Shown here: positions 16,006 through 26,458 of the stretch, one piece after another
Layout of the letters: each line of letters opens with the position of its first letter
How positions within the stretch are numbered: position 1 is the stretch's first letter
From: Acidobacteriota bacterium
GTDB taxonomy: Bacteria; Acidobacteriota; Aminicenantia; Aminicenantales; Aminicenantaceae
Assembly (NCBI GenBank): GCA_030669585.1
Contig: DAOVDI010000019.1
Coordinates: forward strand, 1 to 32,412
Reading direction: 5' to 3'
Length of the DNA: 32,412 nt
Translations under genes and position numbers: made by a program
The notes under the pieces: model-generated
Seen by the model: the letters and a program-made list of their open reading frames with translations, nothing else
What the model was told of the DNA's origin: nothing
Databases searched by the model: none

Positions 16006-18776
16006 TAAAAAATATTCCCAATGGTAATATGGACTCTTGCTTTATTCTGGCCTTCCGGCGCATCCAGATTCCAACCCAATTCCAACCTGATCGGCCCAAG
16101 CGGCGTTCTATAGCGCAATCCTACTCCGACAGCATTTTGCAGTCCTTGCAGACTGACCTGTCTCCGCAGCTCAAATACATTGCCTATATCATAAAATACA
16201 GCGCCGGATAGATTCTTGAGTGAATATATCAGCGGAAAGGTCAACTCAAAATTTAAGATCATCATGGCTTTTCCCCCAATAGGTTTGGAAGAGTCCGGAT
16301 CCTTGGGGCCAAGTTCATCATAATCAACTCCGCGGAAGGAGTTGCTGCCGCCCCCGAAAAAACGCTCATGAATAGGTATCCGCCCCCGGCCCAATCCCAA
16401 CCGGGCCGTCGCACTGAATACTAAACCAGGAAGAATGGATTTATAATTCTGGTATTTGGAAAAAATCTTTAGATAATTTGATTCTGTCTTAAAAAGAGGG
16501 TATGCCCATTCAACTACGGAACTCAGAAAGAAACCTTTTTCCGGATTAAAGGGATCATTTCTTTTATCCCAGATAAAACTACCTGAAACCGAAGTCGTGG
16601 AATATGGAAAATGTTGACGGTCTACTCCAGATTCAGGTATTTCCAGCTTATATAGAGTTGTGCGGGCCAGCCGCAGTGTGCCTGACAACATCATCTCCTC
16701 ATTTCCGGAAAGGGACTTGATAGCGGTCAAACTCACACCTCGACGGTCAAAACCGTAGCTCTTCCTCTCTCTCCTTTCGACCCAGCCATTCAAGAATGAC
16801 TCCACCGGCATGCCGAAGAAATACGGTTGTTCCCAGGAAAGAACAACCCGCTGTTCCCGCAGGCTGACCTGTCCAACAAAACTGAGCTGGGAGGCTGAAC
16901 CAAAGAGGTTGCTCCGAATATATTCGGCTGTTCCTCTAAGCCGAAACGCGTTGTTCCATATTTCAAATGACCTCGGTTCACTCACCGTTTCCACTCCCAA
17001 CCCAAGGCCTGCATAATTTCTTTCTCCTTCCCGGACCAGGATAAGAAGATTTTCAATACCTTCTGTAAGAAGGACTTCTTCCAGACGGACTTCCGTAAAA
17101 ATCCCCAATTTCTCCAGCCTTCTCTTGGTCTCTCGAATAGATGAATAGAATGCAAGATCACCGGTTTTTAATAACACTTCCCGTAGGATCGTCTTTTTTT
17201 TGGTCATCTTGTTTCCGGTGATTACGACAGTGTTTATTTTGACAAAACGTCCTTCTCTTATCTGAAAATAGATGGAGAAAAGATTCTCTCCCACAACTTC
17301 AACAGAAGCCCTTACTTCTGTTTCCCGTACGCCCTGATTCAAATAAAAAGTTTCCAGTCTTTCAATGTCTTTTTGAACATTCGGTTGAAAGAAGGGACCA
17401 TCCACATAGGTGTTGACCTGTTGAAGCAGCTGCTCTTCATTAAACAGAGATATCCCTTCAAAGCCGACAGCTTTTATCTTGTTCTGTTGGCCCTCCTGAA
17501 TAATAAAAATAGGTGTCGCCTTGATCCCATGCAGTTCAAAATTCAATACAACCTGTGTATCTGCAAAACCATAAGTTTCGTAAAGAAGCTTGATTTCTGC
17601 CGGAATTTCAAACAGCCTGGCTCCATTTATCCGGCTTATAAGCGGGATATTATCCCTGATTGAAAGATCCCGCTTTATCCGGCTGGCCGAAAAATAATGA
17701 AGCCCCCGGAATTTGACATCCTCCAGTATATAGTGTTTTTTCCGATCGACCTTATGAATGATCTGAATGGAGCTGCCTTCTCTTTGGATCGTAGAAGTGA
17801 CCTGGGGAAAAAGATATCCCTTTTTTCGAAGATACGCTACGATCTTGGCTTCTCCCTCAGATAAGCCCCACTCCTCAAAAATTTTTGTTTCCCATATCGG
17901 TTTGAGAAGTTTCAGAGGCACATCAGCTCCCTGGATCACAATTTCAATTTTTTCTCTTGGAACAATCCTAAGGGTCAAAACCAAGGTTTGAGCTGCGTTA
18001 TCAAAGATCTTATCTTCAACAGTGATCTCAACATTTCTGTAATCCATGGCATGATAGATCTCTTTGATACGCTTAATATCATTCTCAAGCCTGGATGGAA
18101 TAAAAGTCTTCCCCTCTCTCGTTTCCATTTTTTCTATAAGCTCGGATTTGTTAACCAGGATATCACCTTTAAATAATATTTTTTCGATCCAATATCTTGT
18201 ACCCGTATTAATGTGAAATAAAACATCGATCTGGGAAATTGTTTCATCTTTCTCAGTATGTGTGTCTATACTGGCATAGAGATATCCCTCTTTTTTTAAA
18301 ACCGCCCTCAGTTCATCCATGGCTTTTTCCAGCCTGTCAATAGAAAAAGGACTCCCCTCGCTTAACGCATACAGCCCCTCATCCAATAATTTTCTTGGGA
18401 TATCACTCGCTCCGAAATAAATGATCTTCCTGATAAAAAATTGTTTTGTTAAAATAAACAACAGATCGACATTTTCTTCCCCCTGTTTTTCGACTTTAAC
18501 GTCCAAAAACAATCCGGTCTTGAATATTTTTCGGATGCTGTCTGAGATATTTTTCACTGAAAAAAGATCCCCTTCCCGGATAGGAACCAGTTCCAGTAAT
18601 TCAGGGCTGGCCGGCTGTCCATCAATAAGCACGGAAATAGAATTTACAGTGGCTGGATTTTCCCTCTCCTGTGATCTAAGAGAGAGAGGAAAAATAAATC
18701 CAAGGAAGACCAGAACAGCAGCCAGGGCCGCAAATGCGCTGAGCAAGGTTTTAGAATCTCTTGTGAATCTTAACAT
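16005..18776 (-). CDS. Omp85-family outer-membrane assembly protein with seven predicted POTRA domains
   Basis: A 923-aa Omp85 protein. A signal-like hydrophobic segment lies at about residues 10-35. By eye, seven POTRA-like units follow, at about 47-113, 114-193, 195-273, 276-345, 348-428, 432-509 and 511-585, each with the beta-alpha-alpha-beta-beta rhythm and a terminal REG/EG turn. The barrel covers about 588-923, with the substrate-channel motif RFFGGGSNSFRG, repeated beta strands and a C-terminal Phe. BamA has five POTRAs and TamA three, so the number is unusual. The ATG at 18774-18776 is used; it overlaps tamB by 26 bases. Pairing with tamB suggests a Tam-like role, while the length suits a BamA-like one; both are open. 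Confidence 0.9.
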   Translation of the reverse strand: MLRFTRDSKTLLSAFAALAAVLVFLGFIFPLSLRSQERENPATVNSISVLIDGQPASPELLELVPIREGDLFSVKNISDSIRKIFKTGLFLDVKVEKQGEENVDLLFILTKQFFIRKIIYFGASDIPRKLLDEGLYALSEGSPFSIDRLEKAMDELRAVLKKEGYLYASIDTHTEKDETISQIDVLFHINTGTRYWIEKILFKGDILVNKSELIEKMETREGKTFIPSRLENDIKRIKEIYHAMDYRNVEITVEDKIFDNAAQTLVLTLRIVPREKIEIVIQGADVPLKLLKPIWETKIFEEWGLSEGEAKIVAYLRKKGYLFPQVTSTIQREGSSIQIIHKVDRKKHYILEDVKFRGLHYFSASRIKRDLSIRDNIPLISRINGARLFEIPAEIKLLYETYGFADTQVVLNFELHGIKATPIFIIQEGQQNKIKAVGFEGISLFNEEQLLQQVNTYVDGPFFQPNVQKDIERLETFYLNQGVRETEVRASVEVVGENLFSIYFQIREGRFVKINTVVITGNKMTKKKTILREVLLKTGDLAFYSSIRETKRRLEKLGIFTEVRLEEVLLTEGIENLLILVREGERNYAGLGLGVETVSEPRSFEIWNNAFRLRGTAEYIRSNLFGSASQLSFVGQVSLREQRVVLSWEQPYFFGMPVESFLNGWVERRERKSYGFDRRGVSLTAIKSLSGNEEMMLSGTLRLARTTLYKLEIPESGVDRQHFPYSTTSVSGSFIWDKRNDPFNPEKGFFLSSVVEWAYPLFKTESNYLKIFSKYQNYKSILPGLVFSATARLGLGRGRIPIHERFFGGGSNSFRGVDYDELGPKDPDSSKPIGGKAMMILNFELTFPLIYSLKNLSGAVFYDIGNVFELRRQVSLQGLQNAVGVGLRYRTPLGPIRLELGWNLDAPEGQNKARVHITIGNIF

Positions 18777-21700
18777 CAATACTCACTCGCCCTTCTTCGT
18801 TCCTGGTTCCAACAATGGACAGGTCCTTTGTAATCTCCCACTCTATCTTTGTGATCTCTTCTCTCTGAGAAGCCAGGTTTGTCGAATACAGGACAAAAAT
18901 GTTTCTGGAAATCTTTTTTCCAACCGTTAGCCTGGCAGTCATCTCGGCCGACGAACCAAGAATAAAAGGATCGATCCGAAATCGATCGATATTGAACATA
19001 TTTTCCGCTCTCTTTTTCGCCTCCTCAATAAACTGAAAAGAAAGGAGCGAAGTAGTTCCCTGGCTTGCGCTCCGGTCATAATGATAGGTCCTGCGGAATG
19101 ATTCGCCCAGAGTCAGCAAAGCCAGCACATCCAGCGGCGGCAGCGGCGGCGATGAAGTCAATTCCGGGTTAAGATTATTTAAAAGCCCATCCAGAGTGAA
19201 GGTCACTCGATAATCTTTGATATAGGTTTCCCCCTGAAAACTTAAATAGGGTTCGATGATCAGAGGGTTAAAGAAACTCATGCGACCCCTTAATATTTTA
19301 AATCGCTTGTCCTGAAAATATACGTCTCCTTCCAGAACTTCTATGTCTCCCAGAAGAATGGGTGAACTGATATTTCCGCTGATTGTCAGATCGAACCGCC
19401 CCCTGAATCGCCCAAGAGAATTTTCCATCCAGACATCTTCATCGGCTTTGAGCCGGATATTCAGAGTCAGGTCATTGAAGAAACCGGGCTCCTTGTCGGT
19501 TATGTAATAAGGTCCTGACGAAAAGACAAGTTTTTCCTCTATTTCCCGCCGCCAGGAGATTTTCCGTAATTCAAAATCACCGCTTAAAACAAATTGATCT
19601 GCATCCTTTTTTAGGCGCAGACGTCCTTCTCCCAGGGTTTTTGTCCTCTCTAGAAGCGATAGCTCTAAATTTACACCTTCTGCGCTGATATCGATCTCTT
19701 CAACATTTCCTGCTCCGATCCTGATCCGGCCCGATCCCAGGATGTCTCCTCCCCCCAGCTTCCCTTTAAAATTCCGAATGGACAATTCACCGTCTTCCAT
19801 AATTATTAGACCGGCATAATCTCGAATAGCATGGGGGAATCTTGGAAAGGGAAATACGCTCCCTTCAAGTCCGATAACACCATTGACCGCGGGTGATTCC
19901 CCGGGAAATTTTATATCTGCCCTGTAATCCAACCGGCCTTTGGCTCCTTTCCAGGGGACAAGGAGATCCAGATTAGTGAAAGATCCTTGGACTTTACCTG
20001 TGACCGGCTTTTTTTTCAATGGAATGGAAAACGTGCAGTTCAGATCATTGTTCCCGGGGCGAAAAAGGCCGTGCAATTTCAGTTCGATCCGTTCTTCGGA
20101 TAGACCAAGCTGATATTCTCCTGCAGCATCAGCATTGTGAAGAGGCCCCAACGCCAGGTCTTGGATCGAATATGTCCCTTTTGCTTTATCCTGATCCAGT
20201 TGTCCCCGTCCCTCCAGGTCCAGAGTTGCTCTCCCTTTTAATTTTGCATCAATAAAAGAGAGATCGATGCCCTCTCCGTGGAGGCTGCAGTCATAGGTCC
20301 TATCCATATGACCAAGATGAAGAAAACCCTCAACTCTGCCGCCATAAAAGCCAAATCCGAGATCAGATAAAGTTAATATTTCTTCCGTCCCCTCCAACCG
20401 TACTTTGATCTTAGTTACAGGCAGCCCGGCTAACGTCATGTTCTCAGCCGTAAAATTGCTTTTAAAATGGATTTTCCCTTTCTCTTCACGATAATCAAAC
20501 CGCCCGGCCCCCTCTCCTTTGATAGGAAGATCGATATTCAGAGCCGGAAGGATCTCTTCAACAAAACCTTTTTCCAGGCGGATCTCAGTCCGGACTTCGG
20601 TCTGATTTGCGATCACGTCCACACGTCCCTTATAAGAGGGATCCGCGATCTGGAACCTCCCAAAAAAATCACCCCCGATAATCTCCGCTTCCCCATCAAT
20701 ATGAGCCGCATTCAATTTATCAAATCCAGCAGGAGACAGAGACACCCTGGACATCACTTGAGGATGCCAGTAGTCGCCAAAAATACGGATATTTGCCTCA
20801 CCCTGCCCGCGGATCTCAGGAAACTCGAAGTTCTTATTCAGGATCCGCGAAGTGAAAATCCGGGCCTGATGGATATCCCTGACCTTCCCGTCAATGGTCA
20901 TATCGATGCTCTTTCCTTCAACCATTCGACCGTCCACACGAATATCAGAGAAGCTTGACAGGATACGATCTGAAGAAAAGACCAGTTCTTTACGCCTTTC
21001 ATCCCTCGTCAAAAGGACTTTACCCTGGAAAGGAAAATGCCCCCCGGTCCAATCCTCAGTATCATCCCTGAATTCGGCATCTACGACCAACTTTCCCTTT
21101 TGTAAGGAAAAAGTCCCCCAGACCGGAGAAGAGACAGGCCACGGAACCTGGATAAATTTCATTATGGGATCTACATGAAAGCCTCGGGCCGCTCCCCAGA
21201 CCCGGTCGTCCTGAAACATGATCTGACCATATTCCAACGGCCCTGAGGCCCGCTTAATCTTAAGATCAACCTGACTGCGTGCGGACTTATCATAATCAAC
21301 ATTTCCTTCTATTCTGTCGATCAGGGTTTTATTCAAAACGAGTCTATCACTCGAAAAATCCCCATTAAACTTGACCATACCGCTTTCTCTGGATAAGATC
21401 CCCCTTCCTTCAGCCTTGCCTTCCCATTCAAATGGAAGCTTAAGAAGGGCAGCTACCATGGGGATCTGAAATTTATAGGAAGTTTCCAATCGAAATTCTG
21501 GATTCAAAATATCGGCGACTGTTCCTTTTGCATTCAGATAATTATTACCTTCGCACAATCGGATCCTGTGGACATTGATTTCCTCGCCCCGGCCCTCCAA
21601 CACCAGACTGATCCGGCCGGATACAGGAGGAAGTTCCGGATCTATCGACAATAAGTTCTCCTGACTCTCCGCTTTGAATGAAAATCTCCCTTTATTCTGG

Positions 21701-22161
21701 ATCATCAAGGCATTTACACTTTTTGCTTGAAACCGGATGTCCTTTCCCCAGTAATAGAACTCGCCATCCCTGATCAATCCATATTCCAAAGATCGCAGCA
21801 AATCTGAACTCCATTCGCTCTTTTTCGTTTCCGGTCCCCGGGAGAGGCTGTAAACCCGAAACACAGGATGTTCCATAACCGCCTTCAAGGGTTTTTTCTG
21901 ACTGAATAAACCACGCAGAGAAATAGTTACAGACAACTTTTTGGCTGAGAAAAAAGGAGATGGAGACTTGGACCGGATATCCCGGAGGATAAGGGCTGGA
22001 GGCAAAACAGTCAATCTCATGCTTTGATAGGCAAAACTCTTGTTGATCTTCTTTGTGACCTGGTTGAGGAAAACCGCTCTCAGAACAGTAGCAGCTCCCA
22101 TTATTATCAGGACGATAATCCCAAAAACGATGAGAGTAATAAATCTTTTTTTAAGTTTCAT
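18751..22161 (-). CDS. tamB: TamB/AsmA-like inter-membrane bridge protein
   Basis: An 1136-aa protein with one N-terminal transmembrane anchor (LIVFGIIVLIIMGAATVLRA) and an AsmA-like start. A long periplasmic stretch of short alternating beta strands follows. The C-terminal DUF490/TamB domain has the recognisable segments GDIEVLEGDVYFQDKRFKI and GRMSFFNPLIIEPYLSFQG, then PLDVLALLTLGES. TamB-type proteins form a hydrophobic groove bridging inner and outer membranes and help lipid transport and outer-membrane protein insertion. The C-terminal Phe and the 26-nt overlap with omp85 support a physical partnership. There is no clear Shine-Dalgarno; the gene begins 15 nt after the biotin-carrier stop. 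Length is somewhat below E. coli TamB (1259 aa). Confidence 0.93.
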   Translation of the reverse strand: MKLKKRFITLIVFGIIVLIIMGAATVLRAVFLNQVTKKINKSFAYQSMRLTVLPPALILRDIRSKSPSPFFSAKKLSVTISLRGLFSQKKPLKAVMEHPVFRVYSLSRGPETKKSEWSSDLLRSLEYGLIRDGEFYYWGKDIRFQAKSVNALMIQNKGRFSFKAESQENLLSIDPELPPVSGRISLVLEGRGEEINVHRIRLCEGNNYLNAKGTVADILNPEFRLETSYKFQIPMVAALLKLPFEWEGKAEGRGILSRESGMVKFNGDFSSDRLVLNKTLIDRIEGNVDYDKSARSQVDLKIKRASGPLEYGQIMFQDDRVWGAARGFHVDPIMKFIQVPWPVSSPVWGTFSLQKGKLVVDAEFRDDTEDWTGGHFPFQGKVLLTRDERRKELVFSSDRILSSFSDIRVDGRMVEGKSIDMTIDGKVRDIHQARIFTSRILNKNFEFPEIRGQGEANIRIFGDYWHPQVMSRVSLSPAGFDKLNAAHIDGEAEIIGGDFFGRFQIADPSYKGRVDVIANQTEVRTEIRLEKGFVEEILPALNIDLPIKGEGAGRFDYREEKGKIHFKSNFTAENMTLAGLPVTKIKVRLEGTEEILTLSDLGFGFYGGRVEGFLHLGHMDRTYDCSLHGEGIDLSFIDAKLKGRATLDLEGRGQLDQDKAKGTYSIQDLALGPLHNADAAGEYQLGLSEERIELKLHGLFRPGNNDLNCTFSIPLKKKPVTGKVQGSFTNLDLLVPWKGAKGRLDYRADIKFPGESPAVNGVIGLEGSVFPFPRFPHAIRDYAGLIIMEDGELSIRNFKGKLGGGDILGSGRIRIGAGNVEEIDISAEGVNLELSLLERTKTLGEGRLRLKKDADQFVLSGDFELRKISWRREIEEKLVFSSGPYYITDKEPGFFNDLTLNIRLKADEDVWMENSLGRFRGRFDLTISGNISSPILLGDIEVLEGDVYFQDKRFKILRGRMSFFNPLIIEPYLSFQGETYIKDYRVTFTLDGLLNNLNPELTSSPPLPPLDVLALLTLGESFRRTYHYDRSASQGTTSLLSFQFIEEAKKRAENMFNIDRFRIDPFILGSSAEMTARLTVGKKISRNIFVLYSTNLASQREEITKIEWEITKDLSIVGTRNEEGRVSIDVKIHKRF

Positions 22162-22176
22162 AGTGGTTAATAGGAG

Positions 22177-22668
22177 TTATTCAACCGTAAAGAGGAGAAC
22201 GCCTGTATCGACTAAATCTCCGGGCTTGAATTTGAGATGTGTCAGGATCCCGGCCCGGGGAGATTTGATCTCATTCTGCATTTTCATGGCTTCCAGGATC
22301 AAGACAGCTTGTCCTTCCTCAACATTCTCCCCTTCCCGAGTTAATATATCTACGATCCTGCCCGGCATGGAAGTTTTAACATCCTTTCTGACCTGCTTTT
22401 CACCAATACCACCCAAAATCTGTGAAGCAGATTTTTTTTCGAGTTTGAAACTGCGACCATTCATAAAAACAGTATGGGAGGTGGTATTTGAACAAACGAT
22501 CGCATTATGAATCCGTCCGTCCACATTTAAGAGGATCTCGTGATCATTTACAAACTCGACGGATAAATTAAAGGTCCTATCTTTCAGCTTGACCTGAAAT
22601 TTGTTCTCCTCCATTCTGTTCAGACCTAACCTGAATTCCTCGTTGTCAAACCATAAGGAGATATTCAT
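22177..22668 (-). CDS. Biotin carboxyl carrier subunit of an acyl-CoA carboxylase
   Basis: A 163-aa protein. The C-terminal biotinyl domain (about 92-163) contains the attachment motif EAMKM, with Lys129 biotinylated. The N-terminal 80-90 residues form a beta-rich domain (FQVKLKDRTFNLSVEF, then ILLNVDG) like the BT coupling domain of propionyl-/methylcrotonyl-CoA carboxylase alpha chains. Thus the alpha chain seems to be split into this gene and the biotin carboxylase gene. The carboxylase stop and this ATG are separated by one base (TAA-T-ATG), and the carboxyltransferase lies just upstream. An AccB-type role in acetyl-CoA carboxylase is possible, but the BT-like domain favours an acyl-CoA carboxylase of the PCC type. 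Confidence 0.9.
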   Translation of the reverse strand: MNISLWFDNEEFRLGLNRMEENKFQVKLKDRTFNLSVEFVNDHEILLNVDGRIHNAIVCSNTTSHTVFMNGRSFKLEKKSASQILGGIGEKQVRKDVKTSMPGRIVDILTREGENVEEGQAVLILEAMKMQNEIKSPRAGILTHLKFKPGDLVDTGVLLFTVE

Positions 22669-22669
22669 A

Positions 22670-24181
22670 TTAAAACCTGTTTGAGAAACCGTCCGATCTT
22701 CCCCTGAGTTTCCATTGGCTCAATTTTCTCCTGGACTGTTTCATCTCTGAGCGGTTATCCACATACGTTTTGACACCAGCAGCCAGAATGGCGATCTGAG
22801 TATCCTGCTTACCATTCATATCCATCTCTTTTTCTAGATCGGCGATAAAATGTGTATTGTAATCACCCTTGAAAAATTTGGGGTGATGAAGAATGCGTTT
22901 GAAGAATGGAATCGTTGTTTTGATTCCATATATTTGATATTCGGAAAGAGCCCGGAGCATGCGAAGAATAGCCTCTTCTCGTGTTTCTCCCCAGGAGATA
23001 AGCTTGGAAAGCAGAGGGTCATATTCCAGAGGGACGATAAATCCCTCATATATTCCGGTATCATTTCTGATCCCCAAGCCTCCAGACGGAGGCCTGAGAT
23101 GTATGATCTCTCCTGGTGAAGGCATAAAATCCAAATCCGGATCCTCAGCATGAATTCTGCACTGCAAAGAGGATCCTCTCGGCCGGACTTCCTCTTGACT
23201 ACAGCGCAGCGGAAGGCCTGCTGCGATCTCGATCTGGCATTTTACCAGATCGATCCCGGTCACCATCTCTGTAACAGGGTGTTCGACCTGTAGCCGGGTA
23301 TTCATCTCCAGAAAATAGAAATTTTTATTTTTATCCACAACAAACTCAACAGTGCCTGCATTTCTGTATTCCACGGATTGAGCCGCACGGACAGCTATCT
23401 GCCCCATTTTTTGACGGGTGTCCTCATCCAGAAACGGTGATGGTGTTTCCTCCAGCACCTTCTGGTAACGTCTTTGAATGGAACATTCACGCTCCCCCAG
23501 ATGAATAACCCTGCCAAAATGATCGGCCAGGATCTGGATTTCAATATGATGGGGTTCTTCGATATACTTTTCCATGTACACAGATTCATCATTGAAGCTG
23601 GACATAGCTTCTGACCGGACCAGTTTTAACGATGAGATAAGTTCAGACTTCCGGTTGACCAATCGCAGTCCCTTTCCTCCCCCTCCTGAAGTGGCCTTCA
23701 ACAAAACAGGAAATCCGATCTTTTCCGCTTGATAAACCAGTTCCTTCTCATCCAATAGAGGTTCAATAGTTCCCGGAACAATCGGGATTCCGGCATTAAG
23801 CATGGCGGCACGCGATGCTGTCTTTTTTCCCATGATCTTCACGACTCGAGAGGACGGCCCGATAAAATGGATCCCTTCCTTTTCGCAGTGTTTGACAAGT
23901 TCCGGATTCTCAGCTAAAAATCCATACCCTGGATGGAGAGCTTCGGCTCTACATTTTTTGGCGATATTCAAGATCTTTTCAATATTTAAATAACTTTCCG
24001 ATGGAGAGGAGGCTCCCAGAGGATAGGCCTCTTCCGCCAGACGGACATGGAGCGCTTTTTTGTCCGCGTCAGAGAAGACGGCCACCGGGATAATTCCCAT
24101 TTCCCGGCAGGCTCTGATTACACGAACCGCTATCTCGCCGCGGTTAGCGATCAAGACCTTTTTAAAGGGGAATGTTTCCAT
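22670..24181 (-). CDS. Biotin carboxylase subunit of an acyl-CoA carboxylase
   Basis: A 503-aa ATP-grasp enzyme that carboxylates biotin with bicarbonate and [23 protein letters not shown] is the usual N-terminus, so I use the ATG at 24179-24181; an in-frame start 192 nt upstream would add 64 poorly conserved residues overlapping the carboxyltransferase gene. Visible motifs are the glycine-rich loop GGGGKG (166-171), [17 protein letters not shown], and the active-site [11 protein letters not shown] (292-302). The start overlaps the carboxyltransferase 3' end by 20 nt, so the subunits are coupled. The final 40-50 residues, beyond the conserved core, are charged and poorly conserved. Confidence 0.95.
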   Translation of the reverse strand: METFPFKKVLIANRGEIAVRVIRACREMGIIPVAVFSDADKKALHVRLAEEAYPLGASSPSESYLNIEKILNIAKKCRAEALHPGYGFLAENPELVKHCEKEGIHFIGPSSRVVKIMGKKTASRAAMLNAGIPIVPGTIEPLLDEKELVYQAEKIGFPVLLKATSGGGGKGLRLVNRKSELISSLKLVRSEAMSSFNDESVYMEKYIEEPHHIEIQILADHFGRVIHLGERECSIQRRYQKVLEETPSPFLDEDTRQKMGQIAVRAAQSVEYRNAGTVEFVVDKNKNFYFLEMNTRLQVEHPVTEMVTGIDLVKCQIEIAAGLPLRCSQEEVRPRGSSLQCRIHAEDPDLDFMPSPGEIIHLRPPSGGLGIRNDTGIYEGFIVPLEYDPLLSKLISWGETREEAILRMLRALSEYQIYGIKTTIPFFKRILHHPKFFKGDYNTHFIADLEKEMDMNGKQDTQIAILAAGVKTYVDNRSEMKQSRRKLSQWKLRGRSDGFSNRF

Positions 24182-25712
24182 GTTTCTTAGGGGGATTCTT
24201 ATCCCTTTTATTCTCAAGCATACGCAGAGCGGCAATAAGTTTTGACCGGGTGAATCGCGGTTCAATGATCTCATCCACAAACCCTTTTTCACATGCGATA
24301 TAGGGATTGGCGAATTTTTCCCGGAATTCCCTGATTTTATCCTGGCGGAGTGACTCAGTATCCTTGGCTTCATTCAATTCCCTGCGGTAGATTATATTAA
24401 CCGCTCCCTCCGGACCCATTACAGCGATCTCCGCAGTAGGATAAGCATAATTGATGTCCGCCCGGATATGTTTGGAAGCCATTACACAATATGCTCCACC
24501 ATAGGATTTCCGTGTAATAAGAGTGATCTTCGGCACGGTCGCCTCGGCAAAGGCATATAACAGTTTAGCTCCATGGCGGATAATACCTCCATGCTCCTGA
24601 GCTACTCCAGGGAGAAATCCGGGAACATCCTCAAATGTAATAAGAGGTATATTAAATGCATCACAGAACCGTACAAACCGCGCCCCTTTATCCGATGAAT
24701 TGATGTCCAGAACTCCAGCTAGATGATCAGGCTGATTCGCCACGATCCCGACAGACTTCCCACCAAGGCGACCGAATCCTACCACTATGTTTTTTGCATA
24801 ATGTTCTTGGACTTCAAGGAAATACAGATCATCCAGGACTTCACGAATAAGCAAACGTATGTCATAAGGCAGATTCGAGTCAGCAGGAACAATGTTGTTC
24901 AGATCGGGCGAACTTCTATCCGAAGGATCAGTCGTTTCTTTCTCCGTAGAATCCTCCATATTGTTATCAGGTAAAAAAGAGAGCAGTTCACGGATGAGGG
25001 CAAAGGTCTGTTCCTCGTCCTCTGCGGTAAAATGGGCGACTCCGCTTAGAGTATTATGTGTTTCCGCGCCGCCCAGTTCCTCCATGCTGACATCTTCATG
25101 AGTGACAGCCTTAATCACATCCGGGCCTGTGATGAACATGTTACTGATTCCCTTAGTCATTATGATAAAATCAGTGATCGCAGGGGAATAGACCGCCCCT
25201 CCGGCACAGGGCCCCATAATCGCAGATATCTGGGGAACCACCCCGGATGCGAGCGTATTTCTCAGAAAGATATCGGCATATCCGCCCAGGCTATCTACTC
25301 CTTCCTGGATCCGGGCTCCTCCCGAGTCATTCAGTCCGATAATAGGGGCTCCGACCTTTATGGAAAGATCCATAATCTTACAGATCTTTGCAGCATTTGC
25401 TGAGCTTAATGACCCCCCGAAAACCGTAAAATCCTGGGCAAAAACATAGACCGTCCTTCCCTCGATAGTCCCATAACCCGTGACCACACCATCGCCGTAT
25501 ACTCTTTTTTTCTCCATACCGAAGTCGTGGCTGTTATGGACGACCAGACGGTCCATTTCCTGAAAAGTTCCTTCATCCAGAAGGCAGTTGATCCGCTCAC
25601 GCGCGGTCAACATTCCGGCTTTGTGCCGTTTTTCGATCCGTTCCGGACCTCCGCCCTGTTCCGCCAGTTTGACACGGCGTTTTAATTCTTTCAGTTTTTT
25701 TTCGATTGTCAT
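24162..25712 (-). CDS. Acyl-CoA carboxylase carboxyltransferase (PccB-like)
   Basis: A 516-aa carboxyltransferase that moves CO2 from biotin to an acyl-CoA, most likely propionyl- or acetyl-CoA. Two crotonase-fold halves are clear. The N-half has [30 protein letters not shown] and [20 protein letters not shown]. The C-half has [22 protein letters not shown], split around [15 protein letters not shown], and [17 protein letters not shown]. Between them lies an acidic, Ser/Thr-rich linker of roughly 30 residues ([16 protein letters not shown] onward), longer than usual. The ATG at 25710-25712 ([13 protein letters not shown]) fits the family better than the ATG 57 nt upstream. It starts 7 nt after the talC stop. 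Substrate preference is not readable. Confidence 0.93.
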   Translation of the reverse strand: MTIEKKLKELKRRVKLAEQGGGPERIEKRHKAGMLTARERINCLLDEGTFQEMDRLVVHNSHDFGMEKKRVYGDGVVTGYGTIEGRTVYVFAQDFTVFGGSLSSANAAKICKIMDLSIKVGAPIIGLNDSGGARIQEGVDSLGGYADIFLRNTLASGVVPQISAIMGPCAGGAVYSPAITDFIIMTKGISNMFITGPDVIKAVTHEDVSMEELGGAETHNTLSGVAHFTAEDEEQTFALIRELLSFLPDNNMEDSTEKETTDPSDRSSPDLNNIVPADSNLPYDIRLLIREVLDDLYFLEVQEHYAKNIVVGFGRLGGKSVGIVANQPDHLAGVLDINSSDKGARFVRFCDAFNIPLITFEDVPGFLPGVAQEHGGIIRHGAKLLYAFAEATVPKITLITRKSYGGAYCVMASKHIRADINYAYPTAEIAVMGPEGAVNIIYRRELNEAKDTESLRQDKIREFREKFANPYIACEKGFVDEIIEPRFTRSKLIAALRMLENKRDKNPPKKHGNIPL

Positions 25713-25719
25713 GGTTGAT

Positions 25720-26367
25720 TCAGCGGCTTTTGACCTTTTCCCAATCAGCAAGAAATTTATCCATCCCAAGATCGGTCAAGGGATGTTTGAGCAATTTATC
25801 CAGCACACCAAAGGGAATCGTTGCAATATCCGCCCCCATCATGGCTGCTTCAATAACATGGCGGGGATGACGGATGCTTGCCGCAATGACTTTGGTGTTA
25901 AAACCATAGGTGTCAAGAATAACCAAAATTTGCTCCACCAATTCCATTCCATCGTGAGTAATATCATCCAACCGGCCGATAAACGGGGATACATAACGGG
26001 CGCCTGCCTTTGCAGCCAGCAAAGCCTGATTGGGAGAAAAGACCAAGGTCGTGTTGACTTGGATTCCTTCCTCTGAAATGACTTTTGTCGCTTTGAGCCC
26101 ATCTAAAAAAATGGGGATTTTTATAACAACATTGTCCGCCAGTTTTGATAATTCCCGGGCTTCTGCAATGATCTCCGCAACCTTTGTAGAAACACATTCA
26201 ACACTAACCGGACCTGGAACAACCCGGCAAATTTCCTTGATGATATCTTCAAATTTTCCTTCTTCTTTGGAAAGAAGCGATGGATTTGTTGTTACACCGT
26301 CAAGAATTCCCCAACTGGCTGCTTCTTTGATCTGATCAATATTGGCAGTGTCTAAAAAGAATTGCAT
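25720..26367 (-). CDS. talC: Transaldolase of the TalC/FSA subfamily
   Basis: A 215-aa class I aldolase-fold enzyme, probably the non-oxidative pentose-phosphate transaldolase. [10 protein letters not shown] and the Schiff-base Lys83 in VVIKIPI are clear. Two positions favour transaldolase over fructose-6-phosphate aldolase: Glu57 in VSVECVST (aldolases have Gln) and Phe129 in SPFIGRLDD (aldolases have Tyr). Length matches the short TalC class. GGAGGTC six bases before the ATG is a strong Shine-Dalgarno, and a possible internal promoter lies at 26421-26450, so the operon may have a second transcript starting here. Confidence 0.95.
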   Translation of the reverse strand: MQFFLDTANIDQIKEAASWGILDGVTTNPSLLSKEEGKFEDIIKEICRVVPGPVSVECVSTKVAEIIAEARELSKLADNVVIKIPIFLDGLKATKVISEEGIQVNTTLVFSPNQALLAAKAGARYVSPFIGRLDDITHDGMELVEQILVILDTYGFNTKVIAASIRHPRHVIEAAMMGADIATIPFGVLDKLLKHPLTDLGMDKFLADWEKVKSR

Positions 26368-26420
26368 AATGACCTCCGTGATAATCTAAATTAACCGGCC
26401 ATCCAATAATTTATTAATCT

Positions 26421-26450
26421 ATCATAATTGAGGAAAATGAAAAAGAGCAA
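26421..26450 (-). promoter_or_regulatory. Possible internal promoter before talC
   Basis: On the minus strand TTGCTC (26445-26450), an 18-bp spacer and TATGAT (26421-26426) lie in the 91-bp gap after the FAH gene. The gap is the largest in the long run downstream of hslV. Confidence 0.4.
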
Positions 26451-26458
26451 AATAGAAT

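Noticed and set aside
22670-24373. 567-aa form of biotin carboxylase
   Set aside because: The extra 64 N-terminal residues are translated from the carboxyltransferase gene's sequence in another frame and do not match the family; the ATG at 24181 gives the standard start.
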